NCBI GenBank assembly: GCA_913047375.1
Contig: CAJWTV010000001.1
Location: 1-64,000 of the forward strand
Origin: an uncultured Polaribacter sp.
Lineage (GTDB): Bacteria; Bacteroidota; Bacteroidia; Flavobacteriales; Flavobacteriaceae
Reading direction: 5' to 3'
Length of the DNA stretch: 64,000 nucleotides
Each line of letters begins with the position of its first letter. Within the stretch, counting starts at the first letter, position 1. Of the stretch, positions 51,026 through 61,423 are shown one piece after another. The notes under the pieces were generated by a model. The model was given only the letters and a program-made list of their open reading frames with translations, was not told the origin of the DNA and did no database searches. Position numbers and translations under genes: made by a program.

Positions 51026-51490
51026 TTACTCAAATAGCGCCGCTATAAACTCTACGACACAAGCTGGTTTTTCTTGTCCCTTAATTTCAATAATGCAATT
51101 AAAAGTTACTTTAATACCAGAAACACCTAAATTTTCAATTTCTTTAATTGATGACAACATTCTTAATTCACTATTTACAAGAACAGGATTTGGGAAACGA
51201 ACTTTATTCATTCCATAATTTAATCCCATCTTTAGACTTTTAATTTTAAAAGCGTTGTCTAGCATTTTAGAAATCATAGCCACTGACATAAATCCGTGAG
51301 CAACTGTTTTTTTGAAAGGACTTTCTTTTTTTGCTCTCTCCTCATCAATATGAATCCATTGTTTGTCTAGAGTCGCATTTGCAAAATCATTTATCATTTG
51401 CTGAGTTATTATATACCAATCTCCATCTGGTAAACTTTTACCCAACATTTTTCTAAATTCAGAGATGTTTTTAAAATTAATTTGTTTCAT
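51026..51490 (-). CDS. MaoC-like (R)-specific enoyl-CoA hydratase
   Basis: QWIHIDEERAKKESPFKKTVAHGFMSVAMI. Confidence 0.92.
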   Translation of the reverse strand: MKQINFKNISEFRKMLGKSLPDGDWYIITQQMINDFANATLDKQWIHIDEERAKKESPFKKTVAHGFMSVAMISKMLDNAFKIKSLKMGLNYGMNKVRFPNPVLVNSELRMLSSIKEIENLGVSGIKVTFNCIIEIKGQEKPACVVEFIAALFE

Positions 51491-51491
51491 T

Positions 51492-52118
51492 TTATTTCAT
51501 TTTACTAAATAAATCATCCTTAATTTTTGGTAACTCTAAATGAAATTTTACGGCTATAGATCTTACCAATATAACTGATACTAAAGTTACAAAAAATTGT
51601 ATTGATTGGGAAAACTCAAAATAATTTGATATCCAAAAAACTAAACCCCCAATAAGACAAGCTGATGCATAAATTTCTTTTTGAAAAATAAGAGGTATTT
51701 GATTAGTAAGAACATCTCTTAGAACACCTCCAAAGACTGAAGAAATCATACCCATAATAATTGCTGCAAAAGGATGTAAGCCATAACTAAATCCTTTTTG
51801 CACCCCAATTAAAGTAAAAACACCGATACCGATGGTATCAAACAAAAACATAGTTTTACTTAATGGAGCTATTTTACTTTTAAATAGCATAGTGAAAATA
51901 ACTGCTATCAAAATTGTCCAAACGTAATTCAAATCACCAATCCAATTTATTGGATGAGCATCCATTAAAATATCTCTCAGCATTCCACCTCCAACAGCGG
52001 TGACAAAAGCAATAATAATTACACCAAATAAATCAAATTTTTTATCTGAAGCAAATAATGCTCCACTGATAGCAAATGCAAATGTTCCTGTAATGTCTAA
52101 GATATAGATTAAATCCAT
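51492..52118 (-). CDS. Trimeric intracellular cation channel family / UPF0126 membrane protein
   Basis: TVAFALSGAL-like FAISGALFA; VGGGMLRDILM; GGVLRDVLTNQIPLIF. Confidence 0.92.
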   Translation of the reverse strand: MDLIYILDITGTFAFAISGALFASDKKFDLFGVIIIAFVTAVGGGMLRDILMDAHPINWIGDLNYVWTILIAVIFTMLFKSKIAPLSKTMFLFDTIGIGVFTLIGVQKGFSYGLHPFAAIIMGMISSVFGGVLRDVLTNQIPLIFQKEIYASACLIGGLVFWISNYFEFSQSIQFFVTLVSVILVRSIAVKFHLELPKIKDDLFSKMK

Positions 52119-53239
52119 TAGTACTTTTCTACTTCTGTAAATTTAATCTTTAATTCTTTTTGAATTTCATGAATTTTCTCTAGTTCACTTGGTAAAATAA
52201 AAGCAATAGAATTACCAGTTTTTCCAGCTCTTGCTGTTCTTCCACTCCTATGCGTGTAGTATTCTAATTGCTCAGGTAATTGATGATGAATAATAAACTC
52301 TAGGCCTCTTACATCTATTCCCCTTGCCGAAACATCCGTTGATATTAAATATTGTGTGCTTTCATTTTTAAATGCTCTCATTGCTTTCTCACGATCTCTT
52401 TGCTGCATATCTCCCTCCAGAGCACCAACAGAAAAGCCTTCCTCTTTTAACTGATGACAAAGGTTCTGGACACCTAATTTAGTTCTACAAAAAATAATTC
52501 CTCTTTCGGTTCCTCGTTTTTCTATATAAGATATTATATCGTTTGTTTTCTGTTTAATAGTAGTTTTAATAAATTGATGTCTAATATTATCATTCACTAA
52601 AGAACTCTTATTAATCTCAACTCTTGGTGAATTTGCATCCATATAGATTTTAATGATACGCTGAATTTCTTCTGGCATAGTTGCTGAGAATAACCAAGTA
52701 TTTCTCTCACCAGTAGTAAATTTCAAAATTCGATTTAAATCTTGCTTAAATCCCATAGAGAGCATTTCATCAGCTTCATCTAAGACCAAAGTTTTTATAT
52801 TACTAATATCTATATCACCTCTCTCAATTAAATCAACTAATCTTCCTGGGGTTGCCACTACAACATGAGTAGTCCTTTTTAATTTATTAATCTGAATATC
52901 AATTTTTTCACCACCAAAAATAGCTTCAAGAAATATTTTGTCTTCACAATATTTTGTGAACTTAAAAAGTTGTTTTTTAATTTGTTGGACAAGTTCTCTT
53001 GTTGGTGATAAAATTAAAGCTTGAATCTCATCTTTTTCTGTAACAATATTATGCAAAATTGGCAAACCAAAAGCGGCTGTCTTACCAGTACCAGTTTGAG
53101 CTAATCCTACAAAGTCAGTATTATTTTTTATTAAAATAGGAATTGCATTTTCTTGAATTTCTGAAGGTATTTTTATTCCTAATTCATTTAATCCTTGTAT
53201 ATATTCTTTACGTATTCCTAATGCTGAAAATGTTGACAT
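52118..53239 (-). CDS. DEAD-box RNA helicase, core only
   Basis: AQTGTGKTAAFGLP, LDEADEML, SATMPEE, HRSGRTARAG; no C-terminal extension. Confidence 0.94.
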   Translation of the reverse strand: MSTFSALGIRKEYIQGLNELGIKIPSEIQENAIPILIKNNTDFVGLAQTGTGKTAAFGLPILHNIVTEKDEIQALILSPTRELVQQIKKQLFKFTKYCEDKIFLEAIFGGEKIDIQINKLKRTTHVVVATPGRLVDLIERGDIDISNIKTLVLDEADEMLSMGFKQDLNRILKFTTGERNTWLFSATMPEEIQRIIKIYMDANSPRVEINKSSLVNDNIRHQFIKTTIKQKTNDIISYIEKRGTERGIIFCRTKLGVQNLCHQLKEEGFSVGALEGDMQQRDREKAMRAFKNESTQYLISTDVSARGIDVRGLEFIIHHQLPEQLEYYTHRSGRTARAGKTGNSIAFILPSELEKIHEIQKELKIKFTEVEKY

Positions 53240-53264
53240 AATTATCTTTCTAAATTTAGAGATA

Positions 53265-53272
53265 CAAAGATA
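53265..53272 (-). promoter_or_regulatory. Putative -7 element for the DEAD-box gene
   Basis: TATCTTTG on the minus strand upstream of 53239. Confidence 0.4.
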
Positions 53273-53275
53273 CTT

Positions 53276-53671
53276 TTATTTAAAAGGTTCTAATAGTTTT
53301 AGTACATTTTCTCTTATTCTAGTAGGTTTAAAAGTTTTAGAATCTAACATCCCATAAGTAGTTATAGACTTAACCAATAATTGTTTATTCTTATAAAATT
53401 CAAAATATCTTTCAGACTTAAAACCTTTGGTCTCCCCTACCCAAGTTTTTATTATAATTTCATCATTTATAAATGCTTGATTAATATATTCAATCTCATG
53501 CTTTAATACTACCCAAACATAAGCTAATACATTTTTTTCTTTAGTTAAAAATATCCAGTGTTTTCTTGCTATATCATCCATCCATTTTACGTAAACAGTA
53601 TTATTCACGTGATTTAATTCGTCTATATCTATTAATTCTACAATTCTTTTTAATTCAAAAAATTTACTCAT
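53276..53671 (-). CDS. Acyl-CoA thioesterase (4HBT hotdog)
   Basis: DIDELNHVNNTVYVKWMDDIARKHW. Confidence 0.9.
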   Translation of the reverse strand: MSKFFELKRIVELIDIDELNHVNNTVYVKWMDDIARKHWIFLTKEKNVLAYVWVVLKHEIEYINQAFINDEIIIKTWVGETKGFKSERYFEFYKNKQLLVKSITTYGMLDSKTFKPTRIRENVLKLLEPFK

Positions 53672-53778
53672 AATGACTTTTTTACAAACTTATAAAATAT
53701 TAATATTTTCATGACAATAATTTATATATGATTTACTTTATATCATTTTTAAATTATCATCTTTGCAGACGATTCATT

Positions 53779-55131
53779 ATGACAAAAGTAGCCTCCGAAC
53801 TAGGAACAGAGAAAATTAGTACTTTATTGATAAAACAAGCAGTTCCAGCATCTATAGGAATTCTTGTAATGTCTTTAAATATGATTGTTGATACTATTTT
53901 TGTAGGGCAATGGATTGGTGTTCTAGCGATTGCAGCAATTACTGTTGTTTTACCAATTGCATTTATGATCTCTTCAATAGGAATGGGTATTGGTATTGGA
54001 GGAAGTTCCATTATATCCAGGGCTTTAGGTAATAATAATTCAGAAAAAGCATTTCTTACTTTTGGAAATCAAATTAGCTTAACAACTATTTTAGCATTAT
54101 TCTTTGTAGTAGTCGGTAATATTTATAGCACAGAAATTTTATCAATATTTGGTGCAAAAGGGGGAATATTAAGTCCTAGCCAAGAATATTTTGATGTAAT
54201 TATATACGGTGTTCCTTTCTTAACCTTTGCCATGATGGGAAACCCTGTAATCAGAGCCGTTGGAAAACCTAAATTTGCAATGTATGCAATGATGGTTCCA
54301 GCTGTTGTAAATATTGTCTTAGATATTATATTTATAAAATATATGAATCTAGGTATGTATGGTGCAGGTCTAGCTACCTCTATCGCCTATGCAAGTTGTG
54401 GGTTATTTATTTTATATTTTTTTATATCTAATAAAAGTGAATTAAGAATTATTACTAAAAACTTCCGATTAAATTTTTCAATCGTAAATGAAATTATAAA
54501 GTTAGGTGGAGTCTCTGTAGTCAGACAAGGAACAATTAGTGTTTTAATGATTGTTTTAAATTATTCATTATATAAATATGGTGGAGAAATTTCCATTTCA
54601 ATATTCGGTATTATTAACCGGGTAATGATGTTTGCTTTATTTCCTATAATGGGAATTACTCAAGGTTTTCTTCCAATTGCAGGATATAATTATGGTGCAA
54701 AAAAATATGATAGGGTAAAAGAAACAATTAAAAAAGCAATAATTTATGGTTGTGCTGTTACGGGTTTAATTTATATATTAATAATTATCTTTTCGAAAGA
54801 AATTATAAGTGTCTTTTCTACAGATATAATTTTATTAAATGAAACACCAAGAGCAATGATTTTAGTCTTTTTAGTTTCTCCAATTATAGCAATACAACTA
54901 ATAGGTTCAGCTTATTTTCAAGCCGCAGGTAAAGCGTTACCAGCATTGTTCTTAACTTTATTAAAACAAGGTTTATTTTTAATACCACTAGCCTATTTAT
55001 TACCTATTTACTATGGTATTGATGGTGTTTGGTTCTCTTTTGCTATAGGAGATACATTAGCAACGATAATTACTTATGTAGTCTTAAAAAAAGAGATATC
55101 TAAAAACCTAAATGATAGTTTCTCCATTTAA
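53779..55131 (+). CDS. MATE family efflux transporter
   Basis: About 12 TM segments; MSLNMIVDTIFVGQWIG; RAVGKPKFAMYAMMVPAVVNIVLD. Start MTKVASEL preferred. Confidence 0.93.
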   Translation: MTKVASELGTEKISTLLIKQAVPASIGILVMSLNMIVDTIFVGQWIGVLAIAAITVVLPIAFMISSIGMGIGIGGSSIISRALGNNNSEKAFLTFGNQISLTTILALFFVVVGNIYSTEILSIFGAKGGILSPSQEYFDVIIYGVPFLTFAMMGNPVIRAVGKPKFAMYAMMVPAVVNIVLDIIFIKYMNLGMYGAGLATSIAYASCGLFILYFFISNKSELRIITKNFRLNFSIVNEIIKLGGVSVVRQGTISVLMIVLNYSLYKYGGEISISIFGIINRVMMFALFPIMGITQGFLPIAGYNYGAKKYDRVKETIKKAIIYGCAVTGLIYILIIIFSKEIISVFSTDIILLNETPRAMILVFLVSPIIAIQLIGSAYFQAAGKALPALFLTLLKQGLFLIPLAYLLPIYYGIDGVWFSFAIGDTLATIITYVVLKKEISKNLNDSFSI

Positions 55132-55782
55132 GTTGGTTGTTAATATCTCACTAAATAAGTCGAAAAAAGGTCGTAATGCTTTGTAACTTTCATAAACTTC
55201 GTGAGTGAAATTTTTTGATAACACCTCTAAATCGGTAAATTTTCTAATAGATATAAACCCTTTTTTACGAAGTAAATCTATATCTGGATGATTTTTATCA
55301 AAACCTCTAGGAGCAGTTTTTAATTCATTAAAGCTTTCAAATTTATTTCCGAAATATTTTTGATGATCATCATTTTCTAAGAGGACTCTAATGTCTGATG
55401 CATCCAACTCAATTTCTTTCCGAATCCTATATAAATCTTCTTTATTAGGCTCCCAAAATCCACCAGCAAGAAATGATTCGCCAGGTTTAATTCTTAAAAA
55501 ATAACTACCTCTTAGGTCTTTTCCTAATCTAGAAAAAGAGTTTCCGAAATGAGTTTTATATGGGGTTTTATCAATAGAGAATCGAACATCTCTATAAATT
55601 CTCATCATTTTAGATTTTTCAATCTCGTCATGACTTTGTAATTCATTGTGAATTAAAGAAAAGACTTCTTTAGCATTTTTTTGTGCAGTCTGATATGTCG
55701 TTTTAGTCTTTGCAAACCAATCTCTATTATTATTATTATGAAGATCTTTTAAATATTGGAAGGTTGATTTTTCGAATTGCAT
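55108..55782 (-). CDS. DUF2461 family protein
   Basis: FLKDLHNNNNRDWFAKTK; RIYRDVRFSIDKTPYKTHFG. Confidence 0.88.
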   Translation of the reverse strand: MQFEKSTFQYLKDLHNNNNRDWFAKTKTTYQTAQKNAKEVFSLIHNELQSHDEIEKSKMMRIYRDVRFSIDKTPYKTHFGNSFSRLGKDLRGSYFLRIKPGESFLAGGFWEPNKEDLYRIRKEIELDASDIRVLLENDDHQKYFGNKFESFNELKTAPRGFDKNHPDIDLLRKKGFISIRKFTDLEVLSKNFTHEVYESYKALRPFFDLFSEILTTNLNGETII

Positions 55783-55849
55783 ATACAAGTTATTTAAAAC
55801 ATAAAATTACAAAAACAAATTGAAAAGTGTTTTGTAATTTTGAATTCTA

Positions 55850-56662
55850 ATGAAACAAATTTATAAAGACATACAAAAACGTTTTGAAGGTTTTATTAAA
55901 ACTCCTTTTCTTTGGAATACAATTTCTATTTTTGGATTATATCAATTTGAAATTAATCAAAAATTAATAACATATGATAAAAAAATTGATACTAAATTAA
56001 GGTTAGGAAAGTTTGTGGAAAGACTTGTTTCCCATCAGTTTAAAGATGATAAGTCAATAGAAATTATATCTGAAAATATTCAAATTCAAAATAATAAAAT
56101 TACTTTAGGTGAATTAGATTGTTTAATTTTAAAAGATAAAGAGCCTGTTCATCTCGAAATTATATATAAGTTTTATTTATATGACGCAACTATAGGAATT
56201 GACGAATTAAGTCATTTTATAGGTCCAAACAGAAAAGATTCCTTGATCAATAAATTGATTAAGCTTAAACAAAAGCAGTTACCACTTCTTTACTCAAAAG
56301 AATGCGTAAAATATTTAGAATCAATATCATTAAATAACAATAAAATTGAACAAAAAATTTACTTCAAAGCTCAGTTATTTCTTCCATTTTCAAACAAAAA
56401 AATAAAATTAAAAGAGTTAAATTCTGATTGTGTTGTTGGCTATTATATTAATCAGATAGAATTAAATAATTTTAAAGATTCTAAGTTTCATATTCCCCTT
56501 AAATTGGATTGGTTGGTAGTTCCACATACCGATGTAAAGTGGATAAATTATAATGAATTTAAACTGAAGATGGTAAGTTATATGCAAAGGCAGTTTTCAC
56601 CATTGTGTTGGATTAAAAATAAAAATGGATTAATTGACAAGGTTTTTTTAATCTGGTGGTAG
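55850..56662 (+). CDS. DUF1853 family protein
   Basis: LGKFVERLVSHQF, NKITLGELDCLILKDKEPVHLEIIYKFYLYD (nuclease-like ExK arrangement). Confidence 0.8.
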   Translation: MKQIYKDIQKRFEGFIKTPFLWNTISIFGLYQFEINQKLITYDKKIDTKLRLGKFVERLVSHQFKDDKSIEIISENIQIQNNKITLGELDCLILKDKEPVHLEIIYKFYLYDATIGIDELSHFIGPNRKDSLINKLIKLKQKQLPLLYSKECVKYLESISLNNNKIEQKIYFKAQLFLPFSNKKIKLKELNSDCVVGYYINQIELNNFKDSKFHIPLKLDWLVVPHTDVKWINYNEFKLKMVSYMQRQFSPLCWIKNKNGLIDKVFLIWW

Positions 56663-56815
56663 TAAGAAAAAAAAGAAAAAACAAAGCAAATTAAATACCA
56701 AACTTCCACATTTAAAATACCTAATTGTTAAGTTTTTTCTTTAGAATTATAACAATCAAATATACATAAAATTAATTGCATTAAGAAACTAATAAAGCAG
56801 TTATTTAATAATAAA

Positions 56816-56845
56816 AAAACCCAAGTAAAAACTTGAGTTTGTTTT
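56816..56845 (-). terminator. Putative typA terminator
   Basis: AACCCAAGT-aaaa-ACTTGAGTTT hairpin with A/T-rich flanks. Confidence 0.6.
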
Positions 56846-56867
56846 ATTAAAATAAAAAAATTTTAAG

Positions 56868-58640
56868 TTATGCTTTAAAAGTGATTTTTCGCATACGAAG
56901 ACTAGCTGGTGTAACTTCTAAATATTCGTCTCCTTTAATATATTCCATACATTCTTCAAGAGAAAAATCTACTTTAGGAGCTATTTTCATAGCTTCATCG
57001 GTACCAGATTTACGCATATTAGTTAATTGTTTTCCTTTTATTAAGTTAACACCCATATCGGAATCTTTACTATTTTCTCCAACAACTTGACCAATATAAA
57101 TTTCTTCGTTAATATCTATAAAAAAACGTCCCCTATCTTGTAACCTATCTATAGCATAAGCTGTTGCTTTTCCAGCTGCAGAAGAAACTATTGCACCTTT
57201 AATATCCTCAGAGAACTCTCCTTTGAAAGGGCCATATTCACTAAATCTGTGATTAATAATTGCTGTACCTGCCGTTGCTGTTAAAATCTTGTTACGTAAT
57301 CCTATTAAACCTCTAGATGGAATTGTAAATTCTAAATGTTGTAGATCTCCTTTTGGTTCCATTACTAATAAGTCTCCTTTACGTAACGAAACTAAATTAA
57401 TTGCTTTAGAAGCTACATCCTCTGGAACATCAATAGAAAGAGTTTCATATGGTTCGGATTTTACTCCGTCAATATCTTTGATAATTACCTGTGGTCTTCC
57501 CACTTGTAATTCATAACCTTCTCTTCGCATTGTTTCAATTAATACTGATAAATGTAAAACTCCACGTCCAAAAACATTAAATTTATCTTCGCTATCGGTA
57601 GTGTCTACTCGTAAAGCTAAGTTTTTTTCCATTTCTTTAAACAACCTGTCACGTAAATGACGAGATGTTACGTATTTACCTTCTTTACCAAAGAATGGTG
57701 AATTATTAATAGTAAAAAGCATACTCATTGTAGGTTGATCTACTTCGATTCTTGGTAATGCTTCTGGATTTTCTATATCTGCAATCGTATCTCCTATTTC
57801 AAATCCTTCTAAACCAGTAATAGCACAAATGTCTCCACTTCTTACTTTAGAAACTTTTACTTTACCCATTCCTTCAAAAACGTGTAATTCCTTAACTCTC
57901 ACCTTTTTTGTAGAACCATCTGCTTTACACAACATATAGTCTTTATTCTCTTCTAAATCACCTCTAAAAACACGTCCAATAGCTATTCTTCCTGTAAATG
58001 ATGAAAAATCTAATGAAGTAATTTGCATTTGTGGTGATCCTTCTCTGTAGGGTGCCTCAGGAATAGACTCAATTACAGCATCTAATAAATCTAAAATATT
58101 TTCTTTTGGATCTTGCCAATCTGTTGACATCCAACCATTTTTAGCTGAACCATAAATTGTTGCAAAGTCCAATTGATCTTCTGTAGCTTCTAATGCAAAC
58201 ATTAAATCAAATACTTTTTCATGAACTAAGTCTGGTGTACAATTTTCTTTATCTACTTTATTTACAACCACAATTGGTGTTAAACCTAATTCTAAAGCTT
58301 TTCCAAGAACAAAACGAGTTTGTGGCATAGGCCCTTCAAATGCATCTACTAATAACAAAACTCCATCTGCCATTTTTAAAACACGCTCTACTTCACCACC
58401 AAAATCGGCGTGACCTGGAGTATCTATTACATTAATCTTTACTCCTTTGTAGTCAACTGATACGTTTTTAGAAAGAATAGTAATTCCTCTTTCACGTTCC
58501 AAATCATTATTATCCAATAATAAATCTTTACGCTCCTTACGATCGTCTAAGATTTTTGCTTGATCTATAATTTTGTCTACTAAAGTTGTTTTTCCGTGGT
58601 CAACGTGCGCAATGATTGCGATGTTTCTTATTGATTGCAT
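56868..58640 (-). CDS. typA: Ribosome-associated GTPase TypA/BipA
   Basis: [51 protein letters not shown]. Confidence 0.97.
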   Translation of the reverse strand: MQSIRNIAIIAHVDHGKTTLVDKIIDQAKILDDRKERKDLLLDNNDLERERGITILSKNVSVDYKGVKINVIDTPGHADFGGEVERVLKMADGVLLLVDAFEGPMPQTRFVLGKALELGLTPIVVVNKVDKENCTPDLVHEKVFDLMFALEATEDQLDFATIYGSAKNGWMSTDWQDPKENILDLLDAVIESIPEAPYREGSPQMQITSLDFSSFTGRIAIGRVFRGDLEENKDYMLCKADGSTKKVRVKELHVFEGMGKVKVSKVRSGDICAITGLEGFEIGDTIADIENPEALPRIEVDQPTMSMLFTINNSPFFGKEGKYVTSRHLRDRLFKEMEKNLALRVDTTDSEDKFNVFGRGVLHLSVLIETMRREGYELQVGRPQVIIKDIDGVKSEPYETLSIDVPEDVASKAINLVSLRKGDLLVMEPKGDLQHLEFTIPSRGLIGLRNKILTATAGTAIINHRFSEYGPFKGEFSEDIKGAIVSSAAGKATAYAIDRLQDRGRFFIDINEEIYIGQVVGENSKDSDMGVNLIKGKQLTNMRKSGTDEAMKIAPKVDFSLEECMEYIKGDEYLEVTPASLRMRKITFKA

Positions 58641-58662
58641 TTATGCTTTCTTAAATTTCGGG

Positions 58663-58670
58663 CAAAAATA
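58663..58670 (-). promoter_or_regulatory. Putative typA -7 element
   Basis: TATTTTTG on the minus strand 23 bp upstream of typA. Confidence 0.45.
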
Positions 58671-58832
58671 GATGTTTAAATGCGAATTACACTAATTCTA
58701 ACAAGTTTTTTTAGAATATGAATCCTTTTGTTTCTTCTTTAAGGTGGTTGGTATATAGATTAATAAATTATAGTTTTATGAATCGTATATTAAAATGGAT
58801 AAACAGTAGATCATATTTGGTCTGTTTACATA

Positions 58833-59114
58833 CTAAATATTGTCTCTAAATGCTGAAGGTAAAATATCTGGAATTAATTTAATCAATATAGGTAATAATA
58901 ATGCCCCACCGGGAAGCATAAATATAGTAAATGCAGGAATTGCTTTACATATATCTAGTAGTTGTTCTTTTACTTTCAACTTTTCTTCTTCTGAAAGATC
59001 GGTATTTATTGACTTTTTTATCAAAAAAACAATCTCTTTACTTTCTGAAATTTCTTTTAATAGACTTGCTTTATTTTTATTTACTAATGCTTTTATTTCA
59101 TCTAAAGATGTCAT
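58833..59114 (-). CDS. LETM1-like motif mini-protein (93 aa)
   Basis: C-terminal AIPAFTIFMLPGGALLLPILIKLIPDILPSAFRDN resembles the conserved LETM1 core; ATGA overlap with the upstream gene. Confidence 0.75.
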   Translation of the reverse strand: MTSLDEIKALVNKNKASLLKEISESKEIVFLIKKSINTDLSEEEKLKVKEQLLDICKAIPAFTIFMLPGGALLLPILIKLIPDILPSAFRDNI

Positions 59115-60277
59115 AATAAATTTCTTCTATTACGCTCTGAAACTATAAGGTTTAACTCTCTACTTGTCTGTCCGGCTACAGATGTGTTTTCTTCAGCTCT
59201 TCTAATTAAATACGGCATAACATCTCTTACTGGTCCAAATGGAAGATATTTTGCAACATTATAACCTTCTTTAGCTAAATTATAGCTGATATGATCACTC
59301 ATGCCGAATAATTGCCCAAACCATAAACGCTTATCATTTGAAGCTATTTTGTGTTTTTTAGCGAGTTCCATTAAGAGAATAGAACTTTCTTCATTATGTG
59401 TTCCAGCAAAGAGTGCCATTCTTTTATTTTCCATAATATAACGTATTGCATCATTATAATTATCATCAGTAGTTTTTTTATTTTCACAAATTGGTGATAA
59501 ATAATTTTTTTCTTCTGCTCTTTTTCGCTCTTTTTCCATGTATGCTCCCCTGACGACTTTTATTCCAATATGAAAACTTTTTTTATCTGCTCTTTCATGT
59601 AAGGCTTTTAAGTAAGACATTCTATCGTGCCTATACATTTGTAATGTATTAAAAACTATTGGTTTTTCTTTATTATAAGTCTCCATTAATTCCTCAAGTA
59701 AATCATCTACTGCAGACTGCATCCAACTTTCTTCTGCATCTACTAATAATGGCATACTTTTTTGTGAAGCGATATTACATACCTTATGAAAACGTTCTTT
59801 TACTCTTAACCATTCCGTTTTTTCTGCAACTGTAAGATCTTTTTTTTCAGTTATTTTTTGATATAAAGAAAATCTTCCAAAGCCGGTTGGCTTAAAAACT
59901 GCGTAGGGAATTGATTCTCTTTCGTCTCCAAATTTTATGACATTTAGTATTTTCTCTACAGTTTGATCAAAAACATCTTCACCTTCTTTACCTTCAACAG
60001 AATAATCTAAAACACTATAAATGTTTCCCTTTCTAAACATCTTATCTATAACTGGTAGACAATCCTCTTCGTTAACTCCCCCACAAAAATGATCAAAAAC
60101 TGTAGAACGAATTAAACCTTCAATTGGTAAATTGATTTTTAATGCGAAATTAGTAACAGCTGAACCAATTTTGACCATAGGCTGATTTTGGATCATTTTA
60201 AAAAGAAAATAAGCACGTTCTAACTCAGAATCAGATTTTAGAGAAAAAGCAACTTCAGTATTATCAAAAAATTTCAT
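59111..60277 (-). CDS. Proline dehydrogenase
   Basis: VKVVRGAYMEKERKRAEE; FAGTHNEES; QLFGMSDHISYNLA; PYLIRRAEEN. Confidence 0.95.
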   Translation of the reverse strand: MKFFDNTEVAFSLKSDSELERAYFLFKMIQNQPMVKIGSAVTNFALKINLPIEGLIRSTVFDHFCGGVNEEDCLPVIDKMFRKGNIYSVLDYSVEGKEGEDVFDQTVEKILNVIKFGDERESIPYAVFKPTGFGRFSLYQKITEKKDLTVAEKTEWLRVKERFHKVCNIASQKSMPLLVDAEESWMQSAVDDLLEELMETYNKEKPIVFNTLQMYRHDRMSYLKALHERADKKSFHIGIKVVRGAYMEKERKRAEEKNYLSPICENKKTTDDNYNDAIRYIMENKRMALFAGTHNEESSILLMELAKKHKIASNDKRLWFGQLFGMSDHISYNLAKEGYNVAKYLPFGPVRDVMPYLIRRAEENTSVAGQTSRELNLIVSERNRRNLL

Positions 60278-60296
60278 TTAGTTTGAATTATTGTAA

Positions 60297-60304
60297 CAAA
60301 GATA
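60297..60304 (-). promoter_or_regulatory. Putative proline dehydrogenase -7 element
   Basis: TATCTTTG on the minus strand 20 bp upstream of 60277. Confidence 0.45.
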
Positions 60305-60364
60305 GTTATAGACTACAAATAATTCAATAAATTCTACTTAATTTGCAATAACATTTATCATCAT

Positions 60365-61423
60365 ATGAAATCTATTCAAGCAGATACCTATCTAATTCAT
60401 TTTCAAGAAGAAGCATACAAAGAACTTAATGATTTAATTGTTAAGAAAAAGTATTCAACTCTTTTTATTTTAGTAGATGAAAATACTTTTGAGCATTGTT
60501 ACCCTAATTTTATGTCTAACTTAGAAACTGATAAAGCCATCGAAGTTATTGAAATTGAATCTGGAGAGATAAATAAAAATATTGATACTTGCGTTGGTGT
60601 TTGGAATGCAATTACAGAATTAGGCGCTGATCGTAAAAGTTTAATTATTACTCTTGGAGGTGGTGTTATTTCAGATTTAGGTGGGTTTGTTGCCTCTACA
60701 TACAAGCGTGGAATAGATTTCGTTAATGTACCTACGACATTATTATCTATGGTTGATGCATCAGTTGGAGGAAAGACCGGCATAGATTTAGGTGTACTAA
60801 AAAATCAAATTGGATTATTTTCAAATCCAGAGTTGGTTTTAATAGACTCTAATTTTTTAACTACTTTAAGTGATAAAGAAATTAAATCTGGGGTGGCTGA
60901 AATCATTAAATATGGATTAACATGTGATATTAAACTATTTGATGATGTAATGTATGTTAAAGATCTTGTATACAGTGATTTAATTTATAAATCTATATGT
61001 ATAAAAAATAAAATTGTTTTACAAGATCCTAAAGAAAATAGTCTACGTAAAGTTTTAAATTTTGGTCATACTATTGGGCATGCAATTGAGTCTTTTTATT
61101 TAGAATCTGATGATAAAAATAACTTAACACATGGAGAGGCAATTGCTATAGGAATGATCTGTGAAAGCTATATTTCATATAAATTATTAGAATTTCCTGA
61201 GCAAAATCTATCAAAAATAAAAGAAACTATTTTATCAATATATAATAAAATACATCTTTTAAAACAAGATTTCTCATCAATTCTTGACTTATTAAAACAT
61301 GATAAGAAAAATATTAATGGTCAAATAAATTTTGTTCTATTAAAAGATATTGAAAGCCACAAATTAGATTGCGCAGTCGATACAGAACTTATTATAGAGA
61401 GTTTAAATTTTTATAATTCTTAA
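60365..61423 (+). CDS. aroB: 3-dehydroquinate synthase
   Basis: GGGVISDLGGFVASTYKRGIDFVNVPTTLLSMVDASVGGKTGID. Confidence 0.97.
   Translation: MKSIQADTYLIHFQEEAYKELNDLIVKKKYSTLFILVDENTFEHCYPNFMSNLETDKAIEVIEIESGEINKNIDTCVGVWNAITELGADRKSLIITLGGGVISDLGGFVASTYKRGIDFVNVPTTLLSMVDASVGGKTGIDLGVLKNQIGLFSNPELVLIDSNFLTTLSDKEIKSGVAEIIKYGLTCDIKLFDDVMYVKDLVYSDLIYKSICIKNKIVLQDPKENSLRKVLNFGHTIGHAIESFYLESDDKNNLTHGEAIAIGMICESYISYKLLEFPEQNLSKIKETILSIYNKIHLLKQDFSSILDLLKHDKKNINGQINFVLLKDIESHKLDCAVDTELIIESLNFYNS

Noticed and set aside
43339-53239. Possible defence island because of multiple helicases
   Set aside because: All three are standard DEAD-box RNA helicases with CSP and housekeeping neighbours; no nuclease, methylase, TIR, reverse transcriptase or other defence effector.
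56881-59148. Plus-strand ORFs antisense to typA and the LETM1-like gene (56881, 57289, 58840, 58931)
   Set aside because: Fully antisense to well-supported genes; no motifs.
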